Shown: one piece after another, positions 26,701 to 36,750 of the stretch | How positions within the stretch are numbered: position 1 is the stretch's first letter | Layout of the letters: every line of letters begins with the position of its first letter | Assembly: GCF_029227915.1 (NCBI RefSeq) | Contig: NC_079879.1 | Span: forward strand, 6,324,001-6,388,000 | Source of the DNA: Hydractinia symbiolongicarpus | Lineage: Eukaryota; Cnidaria; Hydrozoa; Anthoathecata; Hydractiniidae | DNA length: 64,000 nucleotides | Direction of reading: 5' to 3' | The notes under the pieces: generated by a model | What the model was told of the DNA's origin: nothing | The model's database searches: none | Seen by the model: only the letters and a program-made list of their open reading frames with translations | Translations under genes and position numbers: made by a program

Positions 26701-29700
26701 TAATGGTGACATCAAACTTTTGATTTTTTGCCACCTTGAATGTCATTTTAGGCCAAAATTGGTCCAAAAATTAAAAACTACTTTATTTTCAACCAAAATT
26801 AGCACAGTTAATAAAAAAAAGTATACTGATCATGATGGTCACATCAAAATTTTAATTTTTTGTCAACTAAATGCCGTTTAAGACCATAAACGTTTCAATC
26901 GCAAGACTTTCAACCATTTCAATCAAATGTCAGTTTATTATGAAACGTTTCGTTTTGTTTGTGTTTCTTGTAAGATATAATGTCTCTTGTGTGCTTTATC
27001 TTCAGAGCTTCATGCACCAAACATCTTTGAATGTTTGGCACGATAACACAACGAATAAGCAGGTTGTCATCAAATGTTTTGGTAGCGAGCGGAAATTCTT
27101 AGAGCCCCTAGGGCTTCTTGTTCTTATATAAAACGAAAAAAAGGTTCTTTGTTGCTCTTTATCGAGAAATGTAAGTATACTGTTTTACTGATAATTTATC
27201 TTGTTTTATAGTTATACGGTACCGATTTATCCGAAATCACAAGTCCGAATAATCCGATACCGCAAGCGATTATCAAGTTGATGCTTGAAATTGAGAAGCG
27301 AGGTGTGAGAATGAATATATCTACTGCTCCTTGTTAAAAACGATTTTTGTCTTCATATACGACTTTCTGTGTTCTTTCGTCATTTGTTTATCTACGCTTC
27401 TTTTTTAGGACTTTATGCAGTCGGACTATATAGAAAACCAGGTTTACAAGCCGCAGTAAACAACTTAAAAAGCGTGTTAACATCTACTGGTAAGCTACTT
27501 GTTGTTTCGTTCGTTTGATCACGTGATTTTTTTGTTTGCATGAAGTTTTCTTGCGCCCGTTTTTACTTTGAAAAAAAAAAGCGAAGGTTCACTTTTCTTA
27601 GTCTATTAGCATTGCTAACATTTCAGGTAAGAGATTCATCGTGGTCTTCTTATCTTAACAGCGTGTACGACATGAAGGTTTATGGGAACACGAAGAAGTG
27701 GTGAAGTATATTGCTCCATCCTTAAATCTTTTTTGTTGCTTTTTAGATGCTGACGAGTTAATTTTTGAAGACGAACGTCCTCATACGCTAGCATCTTGTT
27801 TAAAGTTGTTCTTTCGACAGTTACCGTCTCCTGTTATACCTAACCAATTTTACGATGACTTTTTAAGAAGTACAGGTGAGATGCTAGTTGTGAAGCTGTC
27901 TTAGAAGAAATAAGGTTTTAACGCAGGATGTGAGAGCACAAAAGAATCGCAGTTTGATATTATTATTATTCACATTATTCGCTCATGTTAGCGTCATTTT
28001 TTGTCCTTCACAAAAAGGGAAACTTTACTTTTTTATAATATTTGTTAGTCTTGGTGAAGCGAGGCAAAACGTTAAAATAAAGCAAGAGAGGATAATATCA
28101 GGCGAGCACCATGAAAGCAGACGGTCTTGTATCTACATTTGCAGCCCTAGAAAGGCATCGTTGTTAAGCATGCAGTGCAAGTTTTACTCAGTTTTTGTTC
28201 CAACATAGATTTTCTTTGATTTCTTAGATTTGGAAACTGAAGCTGAGACGCATGCAACTATGTATGAATTGATTCAAAGGTTTCCAAAAGCTAATCGAGA
28301 GTTGCTTGAAAGGTTGATCGTGCATTTGTCTAGGTAAGAAAGCAACAGTTATAATGGCTCTTCATGTTGTTGTTGTTGTGCTACAAATGTTTAATGAGTA
28401 CTTGTCAGAAAGAACAGTGTTGTCTATGTTGCGTTACACATCGGGGAAAATGAATAAAAAGTTTTGATCTCCTTCTTTAAGTTTTTTTTTGAATGGACTG
28501 CTCATGGTTAAGCAAGTAATTTCCTTTTTCTAATAGAGTTGCTATGTTGGAAGAAAGCAACAAAATGTCACCAAACGGACTGGCTATTATTTGGGCACCT
28601 TGTCTTATTCGTCCAAAGGATGACTGCGACCCGTTGGAATCATTGGCTCAGTTACCACAACAAACAAAGTAAGTTCGGCCAGGTTACCACGCGCTTTTTA
28701 TTTTGTCGGCTTATAGTTACGGTGCACAGAATATGTAAAAAGCTTCGGGGAACGCAACAGTCATAGCTCACTCGAAAAAAAGGGAGGTGTTTAATCTAAA
28801 AACGCAATTAATAAGTTGGTTTACCACTTTACAATTTTTTTTAGTTTACTCGTGTAAATTAAGTGTGACTAATTTTATGGGTTTCATGTTTAAAGAGTAT
28901 TGGAAAGGTGAAGAAATTATCAGGGAAATTTAGCGAATTTTCTAAAAATTTTAAGATTCTAAGAGCTTTTATTGATTTCTGTCCTCGGCGCGCGGGGCAG
29001 AATCGCCGGATGAAGAAAGAGAGAGATATAGGGACAGCTCAAAGTTTGTACGCCGTGGGGTTGGTTGTACATTCACCCTAAGAATCCAATACAAATGCTT
29101 TGTTTTCATTTTCAACTAATAGAAATACAGTATTAATATAATTTTTAAACATAGCCTGCTAAAAATAAATTATTCTTCAGATAGCTAGAACGTCCCTGAA
29201 CTAGCCAAAACTTTTACTTCAAAAGCACACATATCAAGCAAGGATATTATTTTTGTTAGTGATAAAAGTATGCTGGCTAGCTAGCTCAATTTAGGATTGT
29301 GACCTTCCCCCTTTTTGTTTTTTACCGCGAACAAACGTTGTTGAAAGTAATACAATGATATATACAATTTTGTCAATAATTTTAAGTTAATAAAGTCCCA
29401 CAACCTGTTTTTTTGTGGCCAAGTTAGCAGAATTGAAAGTACTGTATTTGCGTTTTAGGAATACAAAATTTGGTTGGGTTGGGAAAAGCGTAGGGGTTTT
29501 AAAAGAAGGAAATTCTCCTAAACCCGCCCTTATATTTTCGGGTGATTTTGGGGTGTCGTTTAATTTAAGTTATTTCATGTCGAAAATTTCTCTAAAAAAA
29601 CGGCAAATATTTGCCAACGTAAACCGAAGAATTTTTTTGAAAGAGGTTTTTATTCGTTGGTGTTTAGCCATAGTGAGATGCTCGTTCGTAGTTTTGCTTA

Positions 29701-32700
29701 CATCTGCAAAATAAACCCTTACAAAGAGAGAATTTAGATAGATTCACAAAGAGGTTTCAAAGACAGTCTCGCAAATCAAAGAGTTTGGAGGCAAATGGCT
29801 GAAAAAATTTTTGAGGAATAGTGCGAAATGTTTATCGTATTTATATGTCATGAAATTCTAAGTTCATGCTCAATATCATTATTTCATATCAAATTTGTTT
29901 TATTGTTTTGAAATAAATTTGAATGAATCGCCATCGATCGAAGCATGATCGAATTTAAGTGAAAACCAATTCTAATAAAAACGCCATCAATCGATGTTGA
30001 TTGATTCGAGCAATTTGTTCGAGAAACACTGCCTTGATCCTATGCTACATATCTCAATTGATTTTTTTAAAGAACAGAACAATACAATCGGAAGTATCAC
30101 TGACTGTCTCTGTCAATCAAGTCAAAATGCAGATAAAATATGTAGGGAAACTTTCATAATTCTTTTGTAGCGACGTATATAAAGAAACGTATTTCGTTGT
30201 GTCTTACTATCAGGGGGAGAAATTCCCGGCTGCCTATGTATGGAAAAGTAGGAATTAATGTGTTTTTTATGTTTCTCGTGGAATTTCTCGTGTTTTAGTA
30301 ATTGGAAACGTTATTTTTGACACGAAAGTACTATACTTCACATTTTTATTCTGTTTCCTTTAAACACTCTTTTGCAAAAGTACAGCTCATATTCAGCAGA
30401 AAGTTTTAGAAATAAGCTCCTAAACGCAGAGATGTATGTCATTTTTTTCAAAAAAAAACCTGCCAGGGTGTGTGAATTCTCAAGGAAATTCTAAAGCGCA
30501 CAGCAACACAGGGTTTTCTAGAACAACAAATCTTAATAAAGAATTGAATTTAGTCCTATCCCTTCTTTCAGCGCTTAGTGAAAATGCTATTTAACGCCCT
30601 GCATAGTTTTAAAGCTCTGTTTAAGTTTAAATAATTCACAAATTTTTTTAATTTTTTGCACATTCGCCTTTGGGCTACTTTCTCGTTATGACTTTTCTTT
30701 GAGTTTGATATACAGTATTCTCTTTAATTAGCGGACACTGTTGGTGTATGAACAAAGTGTCCGCTAATTAGAGGTGTCCGCTTTTTGGAAAGTTTTGCAA
30801 TGTAAGCTCAAAATTTGAAGAAAATCCGACTTTGTATACGAAATGTGTAACTTAAAAAATTAGCGGGTACCGTGCTGGACGAAAAAAGAAAAGGACAACT
30901 AAATTGAACGTTACATAATTTTTTTTTAAAAATAACAAACAAATATCAACATCGTAATATCAACTAAATGAACGAAAAGGTTTTTAAAAAAAACTTTACT
31001 TAGAGAAAAAAAATTTAAAAAGTTGTTGTTTTAAGTTACTAAAAGAAGTTCTTTCTTCTATATTGAAATCTTTCAAGTTTATTTATGGTCAGCGCTTCAT
31101 GCGTGGTTATCTTCTCTTTAACGTCATCATTTTCAAATCGTTATCACTCTCATGAGATGAAACCTCTACTACATCAATTCCAGATTCTTTACAAAACGAA
31201 ACCATTGTTGGACACATGCCACAAAACATATCAAAAATATGTTTCATGTTTTTGATATGCAATTAGCTGAAGTTTGTGTAAAGAGGGTTAATCGTGGAGG
31301 TGATATGGTCTGGAAATACCAGTTATATATAAGTTTTATGGACAACAAAAGTTGATTGACTGGTTTGCGAAGAAAATTGAGGCTGTAGAAGCCAACAATT
31401 CTTGTAAAGTTTCGAAGTGTTTAAAATGAATATTTTAAAATTATTCGATTTTTCATTATTTTTTTATGCTGCTCCCTAATTTTTTGGGCTGTCTGCTAAT
31501 TAAAGAGGGAAAAAATCCTACAGTTATCATTTCGTGCAAAATAATTTGTCCGCTAATCAGATTGTCCGCTAATTGAGTGTCCGCTAACTAGAAAGTTTTT
31601 TATGAGACTTTGACCAGAATATGGCCGGTGCATGGAGAAAGTGTCCGCTAATCAGAGGTGTCCGCCTTTTAAAGTGTCCATTAATTGGAGAGAATACTGT
31701 ACACAGTATATTACCTAGCTAAGACCAGAATTTATTTTGTTAGACCATCGTTGGATAATTTTACAAAATAGGTGTAGCTAATCACAGTCATAAATCCTAA
31801 AATTAACCACGTTTTATTTGATAGAACCATTTCTCAGATGACCGTCACTATGTGATTTGACACCAGGTCGTCACTATGTGATTTGACACCAGGTCGTCTA
31901 TTAGCAATGCTATTTGGAAATCTTTATTGCATTCACAGTGTAATTCTTTGCATTTTTTGTGCATAATTCTATAAGTAAATCTACAAAGATGACTGATAGA
32001 TATTTAGTGCATCACTGTTCAGTTTTCTTGAATGTTTTTTTTTGTATCTCCTTTAAACACGATTGTTGCAACACGCAGCGCTTCTTGCTTAGATTAGAAT
32101 TTTAAAATTTCAAATCATACTGTTTAGATGTATCGAAGTGTTAATAGATGTACAGTTAACAAGTAGACGTGGAATTTTAACAGATATCGATGCGTTACAC
32201 AGAGCCACGAGTACTGCAGAAAAACGATTGGATTTTATTATAAAAGAGGTGAGTGGTAACACCTTCATATAGACAAACACATACGTATGTAAAAGCCATA
32301 TAAGAACTTTTTCACATTCACTTGATATGAAATAACATGTGAAATGTAGGCTATATGATCTTTATATCGACTTTTATTTATTTTGATTACATTCTCTTGT
32401 GTGAAGTGTTCCTGTGTCTGTTAAAGCGGCTTTTTTATTCGGCAAAAACTTTTTATAGTTATGTTAATGTATGTGTAAAATGTTTGTTTTAGCGCGAATC
32501 CCGTGAAAATGAAGAAACGACAGATGGCACTAAACGACGCGAAAGTGGAAGTACGGACGAAATAATTGGAATGCTGGAGAAGGAAATTTCCAGCATGGAA
32601 GAAGAAAGGTGAGTAGAGTTTGGTTGTATTTTGCACAATAAGCTGTAAGTTTAAAATTGTAAGTTTGCTGCTACTTTGGTTGGCTTTTGAGACATAATTT

Positions 32701-33442
32701 TGCGTGGAAAAAACTTTCCTGTGGTTTGTTATGTCTGTGAAGAAATATCCAACAGTGGTATCACATTGTTCATTTTGCGTGTTTACTTAGTCCTGTATAT
32801 AACATTATCAATCTATTGTTATTTACAGACTCTAATTTTTCACATGCCTGGGTCAAATTTCAAAACAATGTCGGTTTTTTTGAGCAATATTGTTTACTTT
32901 CATTAATAGGGAACGGTTGACCATTGATCTCACCACGATGGAGCCGCATAAATCACGTTCAATGGATTCGCTGGACGAGCTGGGATCTGAAAATGATTTT
33001 GAAGTTATAACAGGAAATTATGAGGAATTAGCAACTGCAGATGGTGAGCGACTTAGTTAAACTTCCCAACAGTCACGTTGTTTGAGTTGGGTTTCAAAAA
33101 AGTAATGATGTGTAAAACGAGAGATTTCCAACCCTTAAAATAAAAATCCCAAACACATTCATTTTAGTGACCTGCTTGTGTTTTGTGATGTTATATAACC
33201 TGTATCATTATTTTTTAGCCTCGATTGAAAAAAAATCAGGCGGTGGTTATTTGCGATTGAAATTTGCAGAAGGTCACGACTCATCGTTTGAAGACATTAG
33301 CGAACTTGAAAAAACAACTGAGCATTCTAATCAGCCGGCTTGCTCAAAGGAGAGCTTAGAGTCTGTGACCACCGTGGAGGAGAAGAAACCGCCAGAAGAT
33401 GTGACGGATGCTGACGGCAACCCTAGACTTGTTTTTATTTGA
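7789..33442 (+). CDS. MYO9: Unconventional myosin IX (motor plus RhoGAP), full-length, 41 coding exons
   Basis: Actin-based motor that also switches off Rho through its tail GAP domain. Exons, all joining in phase: 7789-8715, 8908-9002, 9734-9896, 11788-11888, 12910-12964, 13048-13122, 13243-13401, 13582-13629, 13794-13928, 15209-15330, 16273-16414, 16539-16725, 16860-16897, 17039-17064, 17174-17263, 18936-18966, 20061-20177, 20457-20537, 20624-20734, 20915-21040, 21285-21434, 21515-21708, 21794-21847, 22073-22159, 23267-23769, 23846-23946, 24107-24229, 24399-24556, 24662-24683, 24906-24959, 25146-25245, 25632-25720, 27212-27302, 27409-27489, 27747-27875, 28228-28333, 28537-28668, 32128-32248, 32493-32608, 32910-33043, 33219-33442. 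They sum to 5,598 nt (1,865 residues plus TGA), near vertebrate MYO9B in size. An in-frame TAA about 36 nt before the ATG supports this start, although 5' UTR introns cannot be excluded. All introns are GT-AG except intron 8 (GC-AG). Domain order is RA, motor, IQ, C1, RhoGAP. A single gene, as is usual for invertebrates, so not assignable to the vertebrate A or B paralogue. Confidence 0.95.
8908..21040 (+). CDS. MYO9: MYO9 motor core exons 2-20
   Basis: Exon 2 gives switch I ([19 protein letters not shown], residues 310-328). Exon 9 gives switch II (DIFGFEDF, from about residue 549) and the relay region. Exon 12 corresponds to the segment before loop 2. Exons 12-17 encode the class IX loop-2 insertion (about residues 733-840), rich in Arg and Lys, from small exons of 38, 26, 90 and 31 bp. 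Exons 18-19 carry [12 protein letters not shown] and [20 protein letters not shown], the converter side of the motor. Exon 20 ends at QVGITK, leading into VFLKEN on exon 21. The large positively charged loop 2 is the feature linked in family members to processive single-headed movement; that property is family knowledge, not seen here. Confidence 0.92.
9370..9655 (+). pseudogene. LINE ORF2 C-terminal fragment in MYO9 intron 2
   Basis: Same-strand remnant of a non-LTR retrotransposon. One frame gives [16 protein letters not shown], the usual 'RLRWLGHV.RM' word near the RT C-terminus; after a frameshift near 9460 another frame gives [14 protein letters not shown] and YRSDWKMVI, matching the following 'W...V..DL..L......A..R..WR' region. 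It ends ENDDG and TAA. Frameshift and truncation make it dead. Confidence 0.65.
10804..11346. mobile_element. Harbinger/PIF-type MITE, 543 bp
   Basis: Perfect terminal inverted repeats GGGTCCATTTTTTTCAAC and its complement bound the element, flanked on both sides by TTA, the 3-bp target duplication typical of PIF/Harbinger elements. There is no transposase frame inside, so it is non-autonomous. It lies in MYO9 intron 3. An internal inverted pair (GTACCACAAATACCACCA and TGTGGTACTTGTA) adds secondary structure. Confidence 0.75.
11577..11672. repeat. Perfect 48-bp tandem duplication
   Basis: Two identical 48-bp units (11577-11624 and 11625-11672), each starting TATCTGCCTGTACTAATAAC and ending GATGTAGAAAGG. 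It lies in MYO9 intron 3 about 115 bp before exon 4. The identity suggests a recent event or an assembly slip. Confidence 0.9.
14386..14735 (+). pseudogene. Penelope-like element RT fragment in MYO9 intron 9
   Basis: Short conserved words of Penelope-like reverse transcriptase appear in order on the plus strand: LDEDPT and [10 protein letters not shown], then [13 protein letters not shown], then [13 protein letters not shown], then [11 protein letters not shown] at 14686-14718. The last is the RT motif A signature of this group ('FDV.SLFTNVP'). In-frame stops and at least one frameshift make it dead. The GIY-YIG end is not seen here. Confidence 0.6.
17383..17493. repeat. Small inverted-repeat element, ~110 bp, uncertain
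   Basis: CTAATCACATAAG near the left end and CATGTGATTAGG near the right end are inverted copies, and an inner pair GAGCCAGC / GCTGGCTC adds to the fold. It looks like a short MITE in MYO9 intron 15; target duplication not clear. Confidence 0.35.
21285..22159 (+). CDS. MYO9: MYO9 neck: four IQ motifs, exons 21-24
   Basis: Calmodulin or light-chain binding neck. Four IQ-like motifs are visible, at roughly residues 955-1060: [51 protein letters not shown] (weak) and [19 protein letters not shown] charged helix follows ([15 protein letters not shown]) and then a short linker. Exon 24 ends in phase 2, which is the phase needed both by exon 25 (23267) and by the alternative exon at 22897. Confidence 0.88.
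22897..22981 (+). CDS. Possible alternative terminal exon of MYO9
   Basis: An acceptor (CTAATTGCAG) precedes an open stretch that continues exon 24 in the correct phase for 28 codons and then stops with TAG at 22979-22981. The predicted tail ends in DTTSTFV, which fits a class I PDZ-ligand pattern (T-x-V at the C-terminus). No donor with the right phase lies inside, so if used it would end the protein after the IQ neck, without C1 and RhoGAP. It may equally be a chance open stretch; the constitutive splice 22159 to 23267 is also in phase. Confidence 0.25.
23093..23182. repeat. 45-bp tandem duplication, CA-rich
   Basis: Two units of about 45 bp, each CACACGAATAC(A/G)CATCGC then ATGCAAACGCAC(G/A)CTATT, follow a short CA run. 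They lie just before MYO9 exon 25. Confidence 0.75.
23267..24959 (+). CDS. MYO9: MYO9 tail linker, exons 25-30
   Basis: Region between the IQ neck and C1 (about residues 1106-1425). Exon 25 (503 bp) is Ser/Lys-rich and low in obvious fold, with basic serine clusters such as [15 protein letters not shown] that could be phosphorylated. Exons 26-28 look more ordered ([20 protein letters not shown] and a helical, hydrophobic-patterned stretch to EEFQKQK). Exon 29 is a 22-bp microexon and exon 30 encodes a strongly basic stretch ([14 protein letters not shown]) just before C1. No named domain is recognised here beyond the position typical for class IX tails. Confidence 0.85.
24965..25076. repeat. 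(TTTGG)n-like G/T low-complexity run
   Basis: About 110 bp of TTTTG/TTTGG words right after MYO9 exon 30 in the 186-bp intron before C1. The plus strand has almost no A or C. Confidence 0.85.
25146..25720 (+). CDS. MYO9: MYO9 C1 zinc-finger domain, exons 31-32
   Basis: Two exons encode a C1 domain at about residues 1426-1477. The zinc ligands fit H-x12-C-x2-C-x10-C-x2-C-x4-H-x2-C-x7-C: visible words are [32 protein letters not shown] and KYVRQC. The spacing between the second and third cysteines is slightly shorter than the usual 12-14. In class IX myosins this C1 lies just before RhoGAP and is of the atypical type; whether this one binds diacylglycerol cannot be told from the sequence. The second exon is read through to the GTATGT donor at 25721, because the shorter alternative after TGTAAAG would break the phase to the RhoGAP exon. 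Confidence 0.9.
25764..25794. repeat. 31-bp hairpin
   Basis: GAATTTCC and GGAAATTC are perfect complements around a GCC-CGAA-GGC inner hairpin. It stands in MYO9 intron 32. A related word (CCGCACCTAAAGGCATAAAA) occurs near 35796. Confidence 0.6.
25980..26880. repeat. Dimeric tandem array in MYO9 intron 32 (126/131-bp monomers)
   Basis: Seven monomers carry the marker GC(A/G)CAGTTAACAAA at 26029, 26155, 26286, 26413, 26544, 26671 and 26802. The spacings alternate 126, 131, 127, 131, 127 and 131 bp, so the true unit is a ~258-bp dimer of two related monomers. One type has TTTCGACAAAATTTGG and GTGTCACCTAAATG, the other TTTTTGGCCAAATTTGG and TTTGCCACCTTAAATG. Each includes a palindrome-like GCCAAAATTGG. 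The last unit is more diverged. Confidence 0.88.
27212..32248 (+). CDS. MYO9: MYO9 RhoGAP domain, exons 33-38
   Basis: GTPase-activating domain for Rho-family GTPases, about residues 1489-1710. It opens with [18 protein letters not shown]. The catalytic arginine finger is in [12 protein letters not shown] (Arg about residue 1527). Later blocks are [18 protein letters not shown] and [16 protein letters not shown], the latter matching the conserved 'M...NLA.VF.P.L.R' element. All key RhoGAP elements are present, so activity is likely. Intron 37, within the domain's C-terminal part, is the longest in the gene (3.46 kb) and hosts a pogo-like transposon. Confidence 0.92.
28669..30712. other. First 2 kb of MYO9 intron 37: no gene recognised
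   Basis: No splice-flanked coding exon was found. It includes a small G/C-rich patch (28984-29010) and an open frame at 29415-29714 with no motif. The repeated words CGATCGAAGCATGATCG and CATCAATCGATGTTG near 29930-30010 suggest a decayed inverted repeat. Confidence 0.4.
30713..31699. mobile_element. Pogo/Tigger-type (Tc1-mariner) element, 987 bp, non-autonomous
   Basis: The ends are CAGTATTCTCTTTAATTAGC and, inverted, CAGTATTCTCTCCAATTAAT, each flanked by TA, the Tc1/mariner target. The word GTGTCCGCTAAT (with variants) is repeated several times inside both ends, in both orientations, as subterminal repeats. No intact transposase is present. A short minus-strand frame at about 31105-31230 ending in acidic residues ([12 protein letters not shown]) might be a transposase remnant. 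It lies in MYO9 intron 37. Confidence 0.8.
31843..31894. repeat. Perfect 26-bp tandem duplication
   Basis: CGTCACTATGTGATTTGACA followed by CCAGGT occurs twice back to back, 144 bp after the pogo-like element. Confidence 0.9.
32493..33442 (+). CDS. MYO9: MYO9 C-terminal tail, exons 39-41
   Basis: Exon 39 encodes an acidic, probably coiled-coil stretch ([17 protein letters not shown]) after a basic Ser-rich start. Exons 40-41 are acidic and Ser/Glu-rich ([35 protein letters not shown]) and end in PRLVFI followed by TGA. No further domain is recognised. Confidence 0.85.
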
Positions 33443-35687
33443 ATAACTTATCAAGATAAATTATTTCCCGACCCAATCGAAATAGCCTGCAAGGTAGATT
33501 CGTCAGGTTATCCGCAGCAACAAGAAAAAAAGCTCCCGCCTGCTCCCTATTATAACTTTGTTTTGAATAGTTCAAAAAACGCGCAAGAATTTTAACGCCG
33601 CAGAATTTCTTTAATTTGGAAATTTCATAAAACTCCAATTTTTCCAGCGTTAGTATTATTAGGTAAGCGCCATACAAATGTTTTGTTGTGATCTAGTAGG
33701 ATCGTTTAGTCGGTTTTAGTGAATCAGAATTTAAATCGCTTTCGCCTTTTAGTTCGTATTTATATATGACAGCTTCAGCCGTGGCGCATGCGTACAAGAG
33801 ATTTTTTTAAACTTTTTAAATGTTGGTGATTGTTGCTTAATTTATAAATGATGATAGTATCGAAATTTTCAGTGAAATGCAATTTTGTTCGCAGATTGTT
33901 ATGTAAACATTTCCAGAGAGTGTGGTCGGTAGCCGTAACAATGAAAGTGAAAGTTCTGCAGTTATCTCCTTAACATTTCCTGCTTTGAAATTTTATCAGA
34001 CCTCGTAAGAATAAATTTTTGAATGTTTTTTTTGGTTTATTTAGTTATCAATAACTGTTAAGCACGAAGGGTGAGACCTTCGATGGCGTTCTTCTCCGTT
34101 GCGCAATAACAATTATTCGCTGCAGTGAAGTGATAACGTTTTAGCTCACTTAATGTTGTTTTGTATGACGTAATTTCGTTTGGTGCACGGCGAAGAACGT
34201 CAGGCGCTCGTAATTTTTACAAACAGGTACTCACTTTTTGGGGGTATTTGTATATATGAAACTGATTTTGGAATTATTGTGTATATAAGAAAGAGTTGTG
34301 GATAGCACATTCACACACACGGTTCTGTGTAGCAGTTCACACTATTGATGACACTGTGTGGAAGGTGTTCACATAGAAAATCATTTTTTATAAAGAACAG
34401 AAAAATACGTTTTACATCGATTAGATTGAGATTTTTCTCGACATCCTGATGACCAGATAAAGTATTTCAACCCGAAATATGGCATAACATTCGGATTTTG
34501 AACTCCCGGTTCGAACTGTTTTTATCCGCCTTGAACCTCCCCTAATTATCATCCGTTAATTTAAACCACGGATAACTCGAACTTTCTTTCTTCATCTCAT
34601 ATTCTAGGCAATATTATAAAAGAAATTTTTTTGCGAGTAAATATAGTTGCAAAACCCTAGGTTATCATGAAAACTACGCTAGGCAAGGTGACCACTGAAT
34701 TTTAAAAGTAAAATTACTGACGTCAAAAAAAGTAATGTAAAATCTCCCACTTGGTATTAAAGTATATGTTTTGTATTTGTTAATTTAGGTCACGTGCTTG
34801 CCCAGGAACGCCCTTAAAGAAGGGTGTTTCTTAGAAAACACTACGTCAAACTAATGCGATTATTTTTTAAAATGTCTTTGACGTTTTAGCTGGGCGTTAA
34901 AAGTAGCTGAATTTCATCTAGGGGGTGGTGTTTTTTATGGTTACAGAAAAAATTATTTCTTCATTTTTACAGCACATCAGCGAAAACAAACAGTAAGTAA
35001 CCTCTGAAATTATTATTTCTTCACACTTATGTTGCTGAAGTATTGCCCTTCCAACGTCTCTACTTTATCCAAGATCTGGGAGTATTCATTCAGCCACTTT
35101 GGTTAATCCCCAAGATCAAACGACATGGTTAATGTAGAAACATCGCTATATTTAGAGACACCGTGAGAGTAGATTTATAACAGCGAAGATAGCTTAGGCT
35201 TTCGACATTCACATCCCTAATATCGTACGGCGTTCACTTCTTTAAAAGTCTTACGATTTTACGGTCTTATCTCCAAATTTCGGCATCTTTCTTTATTTTA
35301 TAGTTTTCAGTTTCAACTAGCATTTGGTAATGAAGAGACCTATATAGTTGCATGCACAGCTGCCCTATTATTGGTGATGTGTTCCTGTTAGCAGAAACAA
35401 CAATTTACCCGCCACCACAGTCTCCGCCCACACTTACATCTATCATACTCATCAAGTATATGTTCACAGTCATTGCATCGTTGATTCATCGCTTAATTCT
35501 ATAGACCAACAAACCCATATCGTTCATTTGTGTCGGATGTCTTTGGATTTAAGAGAACCCTTTTTTGCGCATGTTTTTTCTTTTCTTAATTGGTGAATTA
35601 TTATTATTTATTTATTTTTTTTCGATTATGCATTTATTTTCTCGATCGGAATTTTTTTTTATGTTTATAAAGAGGTTTAGTTTTCAA

Positions 35688-35780
35688 TTCAAATTTTCTT
35701 TTCTGAATTCGAATTCATTTCGAGATTTAAATTCTCTTTTCTCAATTCAAATTCGTTTTTCTCGCTTTAAACTTTCTTTT
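35688..35780. repeat. Degenerate ~20-bp tandem repeat
   Basis: About five units alternating an AATTCAAATT-type word with TTCTTTTCTC. The region is T/C-rich and gives rise to a spurious open frame (35565-35786). Confidence 0.6.
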
Positions 35781-36484
35781 CGATGACCCCTCTCGGCTCC
35801 CGCACCTAAAGGCATAAAATTTCAGGAAAATGACCAATAAACGCAGATTTCTTCTTGCGAAAATTTTTCCCTTAAATTAAGCAACTGTCTTGACGAGATT
35901 TTATAAGCTCCTTTCTATTAAATAAGAACCTGTCCGCCTTTTTTTAAACGGGCGCTATTTTGAGTATATTTTAAAATATCTCCATTGTCCGTGACGTTTG
36001 TCCTCAGGAAAAATGGAGAAGTGGGAAAACCGAAAATAAAAATTTTTTTTTAGTTTTTATTTTACTTTCCGTTTTTTTTTCTTCTGTTTGAACTACCCCT
36101 TTGGTTCTAAATAAGCAATTGTTTTTAAAAATCGTTCTGTTGTGCAGAAATCTAATAAGGGCCCCGATTGAAAAATCCAACTTTGTCCCCAGGGCTTGGT
36201 TAGGTTCCGTCAAATAAAAACCTTAGAAGTCCTAGAGGCAAGGATGCAGATGCCCCTTAAGAGGCTTAAAACTTTACGGTATATTCAAAACTATTTATGA
36301 TGGACTTCTTCAATATCTCAAAAGGACCGGAAATTTGTACTAGATGGAGAATAGTTCTAGCCAACAAAATATGACATATGTTGGTTTAAGAAAAGGCAAA
36401 CTCCAAGCGATGAAGATTGTCCATATACGAACAGATTTCACTTATGTATTCGGAAAGCTGCTTTTCTCAATATGTTATGGAAGA

Positions 36485-36570
36485 TACCAACCTCGTCCCC
36501 ACGACTATTTGCTTCTCAACGGCGCTGCGCTTACTGATAGTTCTGTAAAAGGTGCTGGGATCGAGCTTGG
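36485..36570. repeat. MITE-like inverted repeat, AACCTCGTCCCC family, diverged
   Basis: Left end GATACCAACCTCGTCCCC and right end GGGATCGAGCTTGGGAAG read as imperfect inverted copies. The neighbouring element at 36646-36750 has the same ends, and one further end-like word (CCAACTTTGTCCCCAGGG) lies near 36178. Confidence 0.5.
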
Positions 36571-36645
36571 GAAGATACAAAGAAGCGTCACACCATGCAA
36601 CGATTGATTCTTAAAAAATATTTTCTGCTTAATAAGATGTTAATA

Positions 36646-36750
36646 ACCAACCTCGTTCCCAGGGCATATTGCCTTGTTGATGAAGTTGACAACAGCCACT
36701 CCGTAATTATAACGGCTCAAAGGCCACAAGACCCTGGGGACGAGGTTGGG
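36646..36750. mobile_element. MITE, ~105 bp, AACCTCGTTCCC ends with TA flanks
   Basis: ACCAACCTCGTTCCCAGGG at the left and CCCTGGGGACGAGGTTGGG at the right form inverted ends with few mismatches, flanked on each side by TA. Non-coding. Confidence 0.6.
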
